From: Bacteroidia bacterium
GTDB taxonomy: Bacteria; Bacteroidota; Bacteroidia; B-17B0; Aurantibacillaceae
Reading direction: 5' to 3'
Length of the DNA stretch: 40,039 nucleotides
Assembly (NCBI GenBank): GCA_020846335.1
Contig: JADLED010000037.1
Location: forward strand, 1-40,039
Part shown: positions 8,952 to 19,542 of the stretch, piece after piece
Numbering within the stretch: position 1 is the first letter of the stretch
How the letters are laid out: the number at the start of each line of letters is the position of its first letter
Translations under genes and position numbers: made by a program
Notes under the pieces: model-generated
Database searches by the model: none
Told to the model about the DNA's origin: nothing
What the model saw: the letters and a program-made list of their open reading frames with translations, nothing else

Positions 8952-9072
8952 CGTCAATTTGCTATACTTTGTCAATTCAATAAGTTACCAACATCCAAAA
9001 TGTTAAATTTCCGCTTTAATTTTAGTAAATTGGCAACTATTTTACGTGTATTTTCGTAAAATTAGCTAATTT

Positions 9073-12000
9073 ATGTCGTTGAAAAACAGGCGATTCTTTT
9101 TGTTATTGTTATTGGGGATCAATTTTGCCCTGATGAATTCGCAAACCCTTTACTGGGTGGGTGGTTCAGGCAATTTCAACGACGCAGCACACTGGAGCCT
9201 TGTTTCCGGTGGCACTCCGGCCAATCAAATTCCTTCATCCAATACCACTGTGAGTTTCGACGAAAATTCAGGTTCGGAGTATTACGAAGTGACTTTTACA
9301 AAAAACTGCAGTTTTAAAAACTTCAGAGCCGGTACCTACAACAATTTGGTGCGTTTTAAAAGCGAATCGTCGGCAACCGTCAATGTTAAAGGTTCGGTGT
9401 TTATGGCCGACAATGTTGTTTTTGAAAGCACGGCCCCAATGCTGTTTGCCGGAAACCCCGGCACTGCCAACACTTTGGAGTTTGGCAAAAACACGCTCAA
9501 ATGCGATTTAATTTTTAATAGTGGAGAATACAACCTAAAAAGCTTAAACCTTTCGACCAGCAATTCGCTGATTTTTAATGGCGGGGTGATTAACATGAAC
9601 CGGGCATTTATTACAGCCGGTAATTTTCTCAATCCAAATCCATCTGTAAAATTCAATGTAAAGGATTCCCATTTTAAAATTGAGAATAAGGTTGATATTA
9701 AATCCTACGAAAACTTTATAAGCAATAATCTAGAAATAACAGCGCAAACCACTTCCAAAACACAGTACCTTGTTCCAAGCTCATTTTCCTCTTCCAAAAA
9801 ATTATCCTCCAACAACATTAACAGCGGTTGCCCCATTGTGGTGTCGTTAACCCCTGCCTGTACCGGAACCTGTACGGGTATTATGGCCATTAGCTTTCCA
9901 ACCACCTGTATTGACCCACCTTACGATATTCAGATATTTAGTAACTGTAATATTTCGAGTAGCATTACCTCCAACTTTGCCGTAATAACGCTTACTGCGG
10001 TGCCACCGGGTAATACCTTTACTCTTGGCGGCATGTGTGCCTGTTCCACCAACCTGTTTTGTCAGATTCTGGATGGCGCTTCGCCACAAAATACCATAGT
10101 GCCCACAGTGGTTAGTCCACCCTCCTCGCCAATAAACTTTAATGGTAACCTTGTAATATTAAACACCACCACCACGGCACCAACCTGTAATTCGTCCTGC
10201 AATGGCTCCTTAACAGGCCAGTTTGTTTCGGGTGGTGTGTATTCCATTGCGGTTTCGCCTAGTACTGTTACGCCTTCGAGCTTTACAGTTAATGCCGCAC
10301 CTTTTGCAACTGCTTTTTCACTTACCGGTTTGTGTGGCAGCGCCTATACCTTCTCTATTGCCGACCAGTTTGGTTGTTCAACAGTAACTACAAAAACGCT
10401 CAATGCCCCGCCGCCACTGTTGGCAAATGCCACTAAAAAAGATTTAAACTGTAATGCCATTAACAACGGTGCGTTTTCGGTGTCTCCTACAGGCGGCACA
10501 GCTAACTATACGGTTAGTTTTAGCAGTGGGGCCACCTTATCCACCACAGCGGGTGGAACTGTGTCTGTGGGTTCATTGCCACCCGGTGCAGTATCAGCCA
10601 CTGTTACCGATTCTAAAGGATGTACGGCCATTGCAACTGCCACCATTACTCAGCCGGTAGCTTATACCATTACCCCCACGCAAACCAATGTTACCTGTCC
10701 GGGTTTTTCAACCGGAATTGCTGCTGTTAGTGTTGGCGGTGGTCAGGCACCCTATACTTTCACCTGGAGTCCCACGGGTGGCAATACCTCCACAGCCACT
10801 GGATTAGGAGCAGGTTCATACACCGTCAACATTTCCGATGCTTTGAGTTGTTTGGTGTCTTCGGTAATAACCATTACCCAACCAACGTCGATTACTCTTA
10901 CACCTTCTGTAACAAACCTGAGCTGTAACGGGGTTTGTAACGGTTCGGCCACTGTTTCGGCCACAGGACCAACCACTGCCATTTCCTTTACCTGGTTGGC
11001 AACCGGTGGTTTGGTTATTTCAACCACCAACACCATCAACAGCCGGTGCGCGGGCATTTACACCATTATTGCCAAAGATGCTCCTAGCACCCCAACCTGT
11101 GTGGTTACCCGAACAATAAATATTACACAGCCACCTTCATTTACAATTGCTGCCAGTACACAAAGTATTAGTTGTGCCACCAGTACCTGTTCGGGCAGTG
11201 CCACTTTAAATGTGAGTGGAAGCAATGGCACACCTTACACTTACACCTGGACACCGGGTGCTATAAGTACATCGGTGGCAACATCCTTATGTGCGGGCAC
11301 CTATACAGCTGCTGTTCGCGATGCTTCTGGATGCGTAACTTCCACAGTGGTCACCATTGCTCAACCGCCTACTTTTTCGGCAGGCATAACCACCGGCAGT
11401 GTAGCCTGTAGCGGTGCTTCTACGGGTAGCATTAATTCAACACCAACGGGTGGAACAGGTCCTTACACCTTTACACTCGTATCATTCGGCTCTACTTTAA
11501 CTTCTTCACCGCCTTATACCAACCTGCCTGCCGGAAACTATACCTTATTAATAAAAGACAGTTCACCGGCAACCTGCGCTCAGGCCTTTACAGCAAGTTT
11601 ACAACAGGCACCAACTTTGGTTCCTGCCATTAGTTCCACTTCGCTAACCTGTTTTAATGTGTGCAATGGTTCATTGGGTGGAAGCGCAGCAGGAGGAACA
11701 CCCACTTACACCTTTACCTGGGCCACACCTACCGGTACTGTGGCAGGAGGCGCTTTATCAGGACGTTGTGCCGGTGTTTACATCCTTACAGTAAGAGATG
11801 CCAATAATTGTACAGTAACAGCTACGCGAACACTCACACAACCAAGTGATGCCACCATCACCATTGTTACCACCAATGTGGCCTGTAATTCAGGAACCAC
11901 GGGCGTTTTGTCGGCCAATGTGGTGGGAGGAACCCCCGGATATACTTTATCATGGTCTAATGGTTTTACCGGAAATCCCAACAGCGGATTAGGCGCAGGT

Positions 12001-15000
12001 AACTATACGTTAACGGTTACGGATGCCAACAGTTGTATCAAAACCTCTACTGCTGTGATAACCCAACCTTTGCCAATATCGCTTACACGCACCACTACCG
12101 CCACTTCCTGTGCAGGTGGCTGCAATGGCTCGGCCACCGTTACTGCCACGGGAGGAAACGGACCTTACAATTTTAGTTTTAATTCTGTGCCTGTTGTGAA
12201 TAATACCTCCGGGATTATTTCAGGCTTATGTGCCGGAAATTATATTGCCAGTGTAACCGATGCCAGCTCCTGTGTTACCAGCACCGTGTTTGCCATTACT
12301 TCGCCGCCCTTACTTTCGGCAGCCATTACGGGTACTCAAAACAGTTGTACTGCATGTACCGGAGCCGCAACTGTTACTGGTTCAAATGGCACACCGGGAT
12401 ACACCTTTGTTTGGACCAATTCGCTGAGCGCCACCGTTAGTACCAATGCTGCTGCTTCTTCGCTTTGTGCCGGAAACTACACCGTGAGTGTTATTGATAG
12501 TAAAAGTTGTGTGGCCACCACAACGGTAAATATTCAGCAAACCGTTATTTCTGCCGCTGTTTTGGGTAGCACCGGCATTCAGTGTTTTGGTGCCTGCACC
12601 GGTTCGGCGGTTGCCAGCCCGAGTGGTGGAACTCCACCTTATAACTATACGTGGACACCTTCAGGTCAAACCACTCAAACCGCTACCGGACTTTGTGCAC
12701 AAGTTTACACTGTTACTATTAAGGAACAAGGCAGTTCGGGCTGTAGCAGTCAGGCTACTATTAACATTGCCACACCGCCGGCATTATCGGTTACCACTAC
12801 ACAGGCCAACCTTACCTGTTTTTCTGTTTGTACCGGCTCCATGTTTGCCAATGCCACAGGTGGTACTGGGGCTAAGAGTTATTCCTGGAGTCCCGGCGGA
12901 CAAACCACATCGAGCATAACCGGCCAATGTGCGGGTACCTACACCTTACGGGTTTCTGATGCGAATGGGTGTACCACCACACCAACCACCTTTAGCATTA
13001 CCCAACCAGCTTCTATTACAGCTAACTTTACTAACACCACACCTTCGGGCTGTACACTTTCCAATGGCAGTGTTTGCGTTGGGCCTACCGGAGGTGCGGG
13101 AGCGGGCTACACCTATACCTGGTCGCCCGTAACAGGTAGTGCCAGTTGTTTGACAGGTTTAGCCGCAGGCTTTTATTCGGTAACCATTGCCGATGGCTCG
13201 GGTTGTAGTGCGAGTTTTTCCACTTCATTAAATAGTCCGGCGGGGCCTACCATAACAGTGAGCCAACAATCGGTGGCCTGTTTTGGAACCAGTACCGGTG
13301 GCGCCACAGTTACTGCTTCCGGAACTCCTGCATTTAGTTATACCTGGTCGCCGGCAGTGGCAGGCAACACACCGGCAGCTAGCGGTTTACCGGCTGGTTC
13401 CTATGTGGTTACCGTAAGAGATGGCAACAGTTGTGTAACCAATCAATCCATTACCATTACTCAGGCAACTTCGCTCACCTTAAATCAAACGGTTACCAAT
13501 TCCCGTTGCTCGGGCGGAACCCAAACGGGGTCAATCACGCTTACACCAACTGGTGCGGCCACACCTTACATTTTTTCGTGGAGCGGACCCTCGTTTACTT
13601 CTACCAGTCAAAACATAACAGGTCTTGGTCCGGGTATTTACACATTATCGGTTATTGACGCGGTGCCATGTCCCGCCAAAATATTTACGTTTAACGTTAC
13701 TGCACCACCTGCAATAACCATTACTGCAAGCTCTACCAAAAGTGTGATTTGTGCCGGTATAAACAACGGTTCCATATCGGCAACGGCTTCGGGAGGAACA
13801 CCACCGTTATCGTTTACCTGGGCACCTTTATCTCCTTTTACAGGATCTACCACTTCCACAGTTCTTAATCTTGGTCCCGGTATTTACAGCGTGAGTGCGG
13901 TGGATGCCAACTCCTGTGTTTCCACCCCTGCCACCTGGACACTTGCGGCTTCTACACTCAGCACGGCCATTGTGCAGCAAAGTGCCACCTGTTCCAATTC
14001 CTGCAATGCCTCGGCTACTTTAAACGTTACAGGAGGTTCACCTACATATACATTTAGCTGGTCCTCAGGAGGTTCAACCACCAATTCGTCTTCGGGCTTG
14101 TGTGTAGGTAATTACACCGCCAGTGTTGTGGATGGCGATGGTTGTATTTCGCAAAAAGGATTTACGATTTCACCGGCTTCGTTATTTTCTATTACGGCTG
14201 CGCCTAGTCAGCCTTTGTGCAGTGGCTCGTGCAACGGAAGTGTGGCCATTACCCCAACCGGTGGAATTGGTGCTGTAAATTATGTGTGGTCGCCTACAGG
14301 TTCAGGGCAAAATCCAACCAATTTATGTGCGGGCAATTACACGGTAGTGGCAACGGATGGCAATTCATGTTCGGCCACCAGCGTGATTACTCTGACCAAT
14401 CCTCCGGCTATTTTGTCAAACGTTACGTTTACCAATCCATTGTGTAACAATAACTGCAATGGCATTGCCGTGGTTAATCCTACCAATGCCATTGGTGTGG
14501 TTACTGTTACCTGGCTGCCAACCGGCCCCAATTCAAAAACTATCACAGCGCTTTGTGCCGGCACATTCACATCTGTTATACAAGATGCCAATGGTTGTGT
14601 GGACACTCAAACGTTTACATTAACCAATCCACCGGCGCTGAACGTTAACACTTCTTTTGCTCCATCCACCTGCGGCGCGTCAAACGGTTCCATTACCTTA
14701 ATTCCAAGCGGAGGAACTCCGGGATACACCTATACGTGGTCGCCTAATGTGAGTAGCACGGTTTCTGCCACCGGTCTTTCGGCACAGATTTATACGGTTG
14801 TGGTGAAAGATAACGCGAATTGTTCCAATACGGTGACCATTCCTTTAAGTAACTCCAATGGACCAACGGCACCTGTTAGTTTCACCAATGTGTTGTGTTT
14901 TGGGCAAAGCAACGGTGCGGTGTCGGTAGGAGCCTTTAGTGGTGGCACGCCACCTTATTTGCCTGCCGTTTGGATAACACCTCCTCCGGCAAGTACTGTT

Positions 15001-18000
15001 AATACGTTAAGTAACATACCAGCAGGCAACTATACCGTTCAACTGGAAGACAATGCAGGTTGTATCACATTTACCGGAGCCACCGTAACCGGTCCGTCCT
15101 CGGTTTCGGTATTAGCAAATATGGGTTTGCCAACCTGTAATGGTATTTGCAATGGCTCTATCACCCTTAATGTTACCGGAGGCGTTCCGGGTTATTCTTA
15201 CAGTTGGACACCAGCATTACCGGCCACTTCGGTTCAAACAGGTTTATGTGCCGGCGATTATACTGTTTTAATTGGTCACAACAGTGGTTCCTGCACACAG
15301 ACTCAAACCTTTAATGTGCCGGGACAGGTGAATCTTACCTTTACAGATAATGTAGTACCCAATAATTGTTTTGGAAATTGCAACGGGGTGGCCAGTGTGT
15401 CGGTACTGCCAACGGCGGGCATTCCTTCTCCTTTTGTGTTTAGCTGGAGCAATGGCACAACCGGTCCGGGCCCACTCACCACTTCTGTTGGAGGATTGTG
15501 TAATGGCCTATATTCGGTTACTGCAACGGGTGCAAACGGATGTTTTAATACTTACACGGTTAACATTACGTCGCCCACTCAACTTACGGTAAGCAGTTCG
15601 GTGCTTCAGCCAAGTTGTAATTTGTGTAATGGCTCAGCCACGGTTACTCCGGGTGGTGGCTCGGGCAGCACATATACCATTAACTGGGCCAGTGGTGCTA
15701 CCACCAACACGCTTGGTAATTTGTGCGCAGGTATTTATCCAATTACTGTTACCGATAACAATGGTTGTTCGCAAACCAATACAGTTATTGTAGACAATTC
15801 GACTGGCATTAGCGGCCACACGGTTACCACACTTGATATTCCTTGTGGTGCCACTTGTACGGGTGCTGCCACCATTACCGCTACGGGCACCAACACGCCA
15901 ATTAGCTACAATTGGGTAACGCCGGCCTTAAATGGTTCGGTGCAAACCAATCTTTGTCCGGGTCCTTATTTTGTTCAATTGCAGGATGCTCAGGGTTGTA
16001 TCCGTAACGCCTCGTTAACCATTAATGCCGCTACCAATATTACCATTTCACCATTTGTGTTACCACCTAATTGTGGTTTTACCAACGGTACGGTGAATGT
16101 GGTGGTTTCGGGTGGAACGCCAACCTATAATTTCTCGTGGGTGCCTTTGGGCCCAAACAGCGGCACACTGAGTAATGTTGGTGCAGGCAGTTATACTTTA
16201 ACGGTTACCGATACCAGTCCGGGTGGATGCCCAACTTCGTCAGTTGTGAATGTGAGTAATAACACTGGACCTGTGGTAGCCATCTCTGCCACTAACATCA
16301 ATTGCTTTAATGCCTGCACCGGCGCTTTGTCGGCTAATGCAACCAGCACGGCCCTGCCACTTTCGTATAACTGGAGTGGAGGAGGCAGTACCCCGACTTT
16401 ATCCAATATGTGCAAAGGCGTAATTACCTTAACAGTTACGGATGCCAATGGTTGTTCAACTGTTAAGTCGGCCACATTAACTGATAATCCAAAAATTCAA
16501 ACCATTATTCCTGCTGTTATCCAACCAAGTTGTAATCTTTGCAATGGTCAGGCTGTTGTAACTGCTTTTGGCGGTATAGGACCTTACACTTATTCCTGGA
16601 CCAGCGGTGCAAGCACTAATTCGATTACGAACCTTTGTGCAGGATTGTATCAGTTGTTGATTACGGATTTATTAAACTGTCAGCAAACAGAAACTGTTAC
16701 CATTAATAATTCCAATGGCATTACGGGTCATAATTTTAGCGTACAGGATGTTACCTGCGGTGGTAACTGCGACGGAGCTGCCACAGTAACGCCTGTTGGT
16801 GGAAATCTGCCAATAAGCTTTAGCTGGATTAATCCGACCATACCTGTTACCGGTAACTCGGTAAACAACCTTTGCCCGGGAGTTTATTTTGTACAAATGC
16901 AGGATGCTCAGGGCTGTTTAAGAACGGCCTCCACCAATATTAATTCGGCCACCAATATTTCGTTAACGCCGTTTATTGTGCCTCCTGCCTGTGGATTTAC
17001 CAACGGGATTATTTCAGTTCAGGCTTCGGGTGGAACGCCAACACTTAGTTTTAACTGGTTGCCGGCCGGACCAAACAACGGCACTTTGACCAATATTGGT
17101 CCCGGTAGTTATACCCTTACAGTCAGCGATACCAGCCCTGGTGGATGCCCTACCACAACGGTAATGAACATCAGCAATCTTAACGCGCCAAACATTGCAC
17201 TTACGTCCACCAACATCAATTGTTTTAATGCTTGCACGGGTGCGGTTTCCGCCAATGTTACGGGCACTGCTTCGCCTTTTACCTACAACTGGAGTGGTGG
17301 TGGAAATACACCTAATATTGATAATCTCTGCAATGGGGTCATAACACTTACCGTAACCGACACCAACAGTTGTGTGGCGGTTAAATCTCAAACCATTACA
17401 CAAAACCCTCAGTTACAGGCAAGCGCCCCATTGATAACACAACCAACCTGCAACCAATGCAATGGTCAGGCGGTGGTAAATGCCATTGGTGGTGTGGCGC
17501 CATATACGTTTACGTGGACGTCGGGTGCAGTGGGTGCGTCGATTTCGAATTTGTGTGCGGGTTTATATCAGGTGCTGATTACTGATAATCTGAATTGCCA
17601 AAAAACTGAAAACATTGTTATCAATAATTCCAATGGCATTACCGGCGAAACCTTTACCGTGCAAAACGTGGCCTGTAGCGGCAATTGCAATGGTGGCGCC
17701 ACGGTAACACCGGTGGGAGGCGCTTCGCCTTATGGCTTTAACTGGATTAATCCGGCATTAAGCACCACCACCAGTGCTGCAAACAACCTTTGTGTGGGCA
17801 CGTATTTTGTAAAAATGACCGATGCGAATGGTTGTATCCGCACATCTTCCACCAATATTTCGGCGGCCAGCAACATGAGCATAGTTTCTAACATTGTTCA
17901 ACCGGGTTGCGGTTTAAGTAATGGCATTATTAGTTTAAATGTGAGCGGCGGAACTACCCCTTACACCTATAGCTGGAGTCCGGTTGCGGGCAGCAGTGCT

Positions 18001-19542
18001 TCTTTAACCGGTTTGGCACCGGGCAATTACACGGTGTTAGTAATAGACCAAAATGGTGCCGGTTGCTCGCAGCTAATGAATTTTAACCTGAACAACCTTA
18101 GCGGCCCTACCATTAACTACACACAAACCAATGTGAGCTGTTTTGGATTGTGTGATGGCTCAGTGGCCGTAGTTACCACCGGAACAGCCGCCACCACCTT
18201 TACCTGGAGCACGGGCAGCTCGTCAGCAAACAGCGGCAGCAATTGCGCCGGAGTTATTTCGCTTACGGCAAGTGCCAATGGTTGCAACAGTGTTAAAACA
18301 TTTACCATTGAGCAAAAGCCTAAACTGGAACTGGACTATGGATTGAAAAAAATCAGTTGCGGCACTACCTACGACGGGCAAATTACACTGTTGCCAATTG
18401 GTGGCGAACTGGCCTACACCTTTAGTGGAACCTCTGGTTTAAACAGCAATACTTCGTCTTCGTTGTGTGTGGGTGATTACACATTAACGGTTACGGACGT
18501 GAATGGCTGTGTGGCCGATACGGTGATTAAGCTCATTAAGCCGGTGCCAATTAGTCCGACCATTACATCGCTTAACTCGTCCTGCTCTTCGGTAGCAGAT
18601 GGTTCGGCTGCTGTGGTGGCAAGTGGCGGCACACCAAAATACACCTATTTGTGGACAGGACCTTCTTCATTTACTGCAGTGGTAGCAAGTATCAATAACA
18701 TCTTTTCGGGCGATTACACCCTGAGTGTTACCGACAGTTTGGGTTGTCGGAGAGATTCGGTATTAAAAATTATTACCACAGTTACCATTGAGGCTAATGC
18801 AGGTCAGGATACTTTGGTTTGTCCGGGAAGTTCGGTGAAAGTTACCGGTATTAATTCAAACGGAGTGGTTAACTATAGTTGGTACCTGTTGCCAAATAAC
18901 ACAGCCACAGTGGCCAATACGGCGAGCTTTAGCATTCCGGGTGCAACGAATAGTTATACCTACGAGTTGGTTACCACTTCATCTAATCCTGGATGTTTAG
19001 ACAGGGATACGGTGGTAATTAAAGCCTTTTCTACGCCTTACATTGAGGCCGGAGCCTCCTTTACCATTCCTATTTTTGCAACAGTAACTATAGGTGGCAA
19101 TCCAACCACAGAGGGCATTGGATCAGTAACGTGGTCGCCGGCCGGAACCATAAATGACAGTAACCTTGAAAATCCGGTGGCATCAAACACGGTTTCAACG
19201 ACCTATACGGTTGCACTTTCGTATGGTAATGGCTGTTTGGTGAGCGATACCATGCAGGTATTCCTTTATCCGGCCATTATCATCAATAACGGTTTTAGCC
19301 CCAATAACGATGGTAAAAATGATGTGTGGTTAATTGATAATCTGGAGCAGTTTCCTGACAATACGGTAGAGATATATAACCGCTGGGGCGATTTGTTGTT
19401 TTCGTCTGTTGGCTATCAGGTGCCATTTAATGGTAAATACAAAGGCAACGATTTGCCGGTTGGCACCTATTATTATGTTATTCACTTAAATCACCCGGCT
19501 TATCCTAAACCATACACCGGACCTTTAACCATATTCAGATGA
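9073..19542 (+). CDS. Giant SprB-repeat surface protein with gliding-motility-associated (T9SS type B) C-terminus
   Basis: Predicted cell-surface adhesin of 3489 residues. A signal peptide (about residues 1-24, ending MNSQ) is followed by an N-terminal domain starting LYWVGGSGNFNDAAHWS, a motif seen in Bacteroidota surface proteins. Residues about 361-3225 hold 37 SprB-type repeats of about 77 residues, each running C-x-G, GGTPxYTYTW, then AGxYTVTVTDANGC. One Ig-like unit follows (TIEANAGQDTLVCPG). The last 92 residues (NNGFSPNNDGKNDVW to the end) form the gliding-motility-associated C-terminal (CHU_C, type B) sorting domain. The stop codon overlaps the start of porP/sprF, a known arrangement for SprB-like adhesins and their SprF-like partner. 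It may act in gliding or attachment; that is inference, because type B cargo also occurs in non-gliding species. No frame interruption is seen across 10.5 kb. Confidence 0.93.
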   Translation: MSLKNRRFFLLLLLGINFALMNSQTLYWVGGSGNFNDAAHWSLVSGGTPANQIPSSNTTVSFDENSGSEYYEVTFTKNCSFKNFRAGTYNNLVRFKSESSATVNVKGSVFMADNVVFESTAPMLFAGNPGTANTLEFGKNTLKCDLIFNSGEYNLKSLNLSTSNSLIFNGGVINMNRAFITAGNFLNPNPSVKFNVKDSHFKIENKVDIKSYENFISNNLEITAQTTSKTQYLVPSSFSSSKKLSSNNINSGCPIVVSLTPACTGTCTGIMAISFPTTCIDPPYDIQIFSNCNISSSITSNFAVITLTAVPPGNTFTLGGMCACSTNLFCQILDGASPQNTIVPTVVSPPSSPINFNGNLVILNTTTTAPTCNSSCNGSLTGQFVSGGVYSIAVSPSTVTPSSFTVNAAPFATAFSLTGLCGSAYTFSIADQFGCSTVTTKTLNAPPPLLANATKKDLNCNAINNGAFSVSPTGGTANYTVSFSSGATLSTTAGGTVSVGSLPPGAVSATVTDSKGCTAIATATITQPVAYTITPTQTNVTCPGFSTGIAAVSVGGGQAPYTFTWSPTGGNTSTATGLGAGSYTVNISDALSCLVSSVITITQPTSITLTPSVTNLSCNGVCNGSATVSATGPTTAISFTWLATGGLVISTTNTINSRCAGIYTIIAKDAPSTPTCVVTRTINITQPPSFTIAASTQSISCATSTCSGSATLNVSGSNGTPYTYTWTPGAISTSVATSLCAGTYTAAVRDASGCVTSTVVTIAQPPTFSAGITTGSVACSGASTGSINSTPTGGTGPYTFTLVSFGSTLTSSPPYTNLPAGNYTLLIKDSSPATCAQAFTASLQQAPTLVPAISSTSLTCFNVCNGSLGGSAAGGTPTYTFTWATPTGTVAGGALSGRCAGVYILTVRDANNCTVTATRTLTQPSDATITIVTTNVACNSGTTGVLSANVVGGTPGYTLSWSNGFTGNPNSGLGAGNYTLTVTDANSCIKTSTAVITQPLPISLTRTTTATSCAGGCNGSATVTATGGNGPYNFSFNSVPVVNNTSGIISGLCAGNYIASVTDASSCVTSTVFAITSPPLLSAAITGTQNSCTACTGAATVTGSNGTPGYTFVWTNSLSATVSTNAAASSLCAGNYTVSVIDSKSCVATTTVNIQQTVISAAVLGSTGIQCFGACTGSAVASPSGGTPPYNYTWTPSGQTTQTATGLCAQVYTVTIKEQGSSGCSSQATINIATPPALSVTTTQANLTCFSVCTGSMFANATGGTGAKSYSWSPGGQTTSSITGQCAGTYTLRVSDANGCTTTPTTFSITQPASITANFTNTTPSGCTLSNGSVCVGPTGGAGAGYTYTWSPVTGSASCLTGLAAGFYSVTIADGSGCSASFSTSLNSPAGPTITVSQQSVACFGTSTGGATVTASGTPAFSYTWSPAVAGNTPAASGLPAGSYVVTVRDGNSCVTNQSITITQATSLTLNQTVTNSRCSGGTQTGSITLTPTGAATPYIFSWSGPSFTSTSQNITGLGPGIYTLSVIDAVPCPAKIFTFNVTAPPAITITASSTKSVICAGINNGSISATASGGTPPLSFTWAPLSPFTGSTTSTVLNLGPGIYSVSAVDANSCVSTPATWTLAASTLSTAIVQQSATCSNSCNASATLNVTGGSPTYTFSWSSGGSTTNSSSGLCVGNYTASVVDGDGCISQKGFTISPASLFSITAAPSQPLCSGSCNGSVAITPTGGIGAVNYVWSPTGSGQNPTNLCAGNYTVVATDGNSCSATSVITLTNPPAILSNVTFTNPLCNNNCNGIAVVNPTNAIGVVTVTWLPTGPNSKTITALCAGTFTSVIQDANGCVDTQTFTLTNPPALNVNTSFAPSTCGASNGSITLIPSGGTPGYTYTWSPNVSSTVSATGLSAQIYTVVVKDNANCSNTVTIPLSNSNGPTAPVSFTNVLCFGQSNGAVSVGAFSGGTPPYLPAVWITPPPASTVNTLSNIPAGNYTVQLEDNAGCITFTGATVTGPSSVSVLANMGLPTCNGICNGSITLNVTGGVPGYSYSWTPALPATSVQTGLCAGDYTVLIGHNSGSCTQTQTFNVPGQVNLTFTDNVVPNNCFGNCNGVASVSVLPTAGIPSPFVFSWSNGTTGPGPLTTSVGGLCNGLYSVTATGANGCFNTYTVNITSPTQLTVSSSVLQPSCNLCNGSATVTPGGGSGSTYTINWASGATTNTLGNLCAGIYPITVTDNNGCSQTNTVIVDNSTGISGHTVTTLDIPCGATCTGAATITATGTNTPISYNWVTPALNGSVQTNLCPGPYFVQLQDAQGCIRNASLTINAATNITISPFVLPPNCGFTNGTVNVVVSGGTPTYNFSWVPLGPNSGTLSNVGAGSYTLTVTDTSPGGCPTSSVVNVSNNTGPVVAISATNINCFNACTGALSANATSTALPLSYNWSGGGSTPTLSNMCKGVITLTVTDANGCSTVKSATLTDNPKIQTIIPAVIQPSCNLCNGQAVVTAFGGIGPYTYSWTSGASTNSITNLCAGLYQLLITDLLNCQQTETVTINNSNGITGHNFSVQDVTCGGNCDGAATVTPVGGNLPISFSWINPTIPVTGNSVNNLCPGVYFVQMQDAQGCLRTASTNINSATNISLTPFIVPPACGFTNGIISVQASGGTPTLSFNWLPAGPNNGTLTNIGPGSYTLTVSDTSPGGCPTTTVMNISNLNAPNIALTSTNINCFNACTGAVSANVTGTASPFTYNWSGGGNTPNIDNLCNGVITLTVTDTNSCVAVKSQTITQNPQLQASAPLITQPTCNQCNGQAVVNAIGGVAPYTFTWTSGAVGASISNLCAGLYQVLITDNLNCQKTENIVINNSNGITGETFTVQNVACSGNCNGGATVTPVGGASPYGFNWINPALSTTTSAANNLCVGTYFVKMTDANGCIRTSSTNISAASNMSIVSNIVQPGCGLSNGIISLNVSGGTTPYTYSWSPVAGSSASLTGLAPGNYTVLVIDQNGAGCSQLMNFNLNNLSGPTINYTQTNVSCFGLCDGSVAVVTTGTAATTFTWSTGSSSANSGSNCAGVISLTASANGCNSVKTFTIEQKPKLELDYGLKKISCGTTYDGQITLLPIGGELAYTFSGTSGLNSNTSSSLCVGDYTLTVTDVNGCVADTVIKLIKPVPISPTITSLNSSCSSVADGSAAVVASGGTPKYTYLWTGPSSFTAVVASINNIFSGDYTLSVTDSLGCRRDSVLKIITTVTIEANAGQDTLVCPGSSVKVTGINSNGVVNYSWYLLPNNTATVANTASFSIPGATNSYTYELVTTSSNPGCLDRDTVVIKAFSTPYIEAGASFTIPIFATVTIGGNPTTEGIGSVTWSPAGTINDSNLENPVASNTVSTTYTVALSYGNGCLVSDTMQVFLYPAIIINNGFSPNNDGKNDVWLIDNLEQFPDNTVEIYNRWGDLLFSSVGYQVPFNGKYKGNDLPVGTYYYVIHLNHPAYPKPYTGPLTIFR
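10155..18750 (+). repeat. Array of 37 SprB-type repeats
   Basis: In-frame array with an average period near 232 bp, inside the 3489-residue gene. I counted 37 units by following the leading Cys and the closing D-x-x-x-C of each. All 37 keep both of these cysteines. Twenty-two have two further cysteines (C-x-x-C-N-G or C-x-x-x-C-N-G near the start, and L-C-A-G before the last strand), 14 have neither, and one (unit 36) has only the second. DNA identity between most neighbouring units is moderate, so the array is old except in its last third. Confidence 0.88.
15805..18315 (+). repeat. Higher-order tandem repeat of four SprB units (about 915 bp)
   Basis: A block of four SprB units recurs. The codon for the Gly opening GISGH, GITGH and GITGE lies at 15805, 16717 and 17635, giving periods of 912 and 918 bp (304 and 306 residues). 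Within each block the units keep their identities: a VQDVxCG unit, a PPxCGFTNG unit, a NINCFNACTGA unit, then a QPxCNxCNGQ unit. The third block is partial (about three units) and more diverged. This shows segmental amplification of a four-unit cassette. Confidence 0.8.

Noticed and set aside
9030-9056. TTGG and TATTTTCG upstream of the giant gene as a promoter.
   Set aside because: The -7 match is imperfect and the 15-bp spacer is too short for the Bacteroidota consensus.
9336-18308. Numerous antisense and alternate-frame open frames of up to 129 codons in the giant gene.
   Set aside because: They recur with the SprB repeat period and are by-products of the repeat.
10155-18750. Possible CRISPR or other short direct-repeat array.
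   Set aside because: The repeats are in-frame protein repeats of about 77 residues inside one uninterrupted gene, without constant repeat and unique spacer structure.
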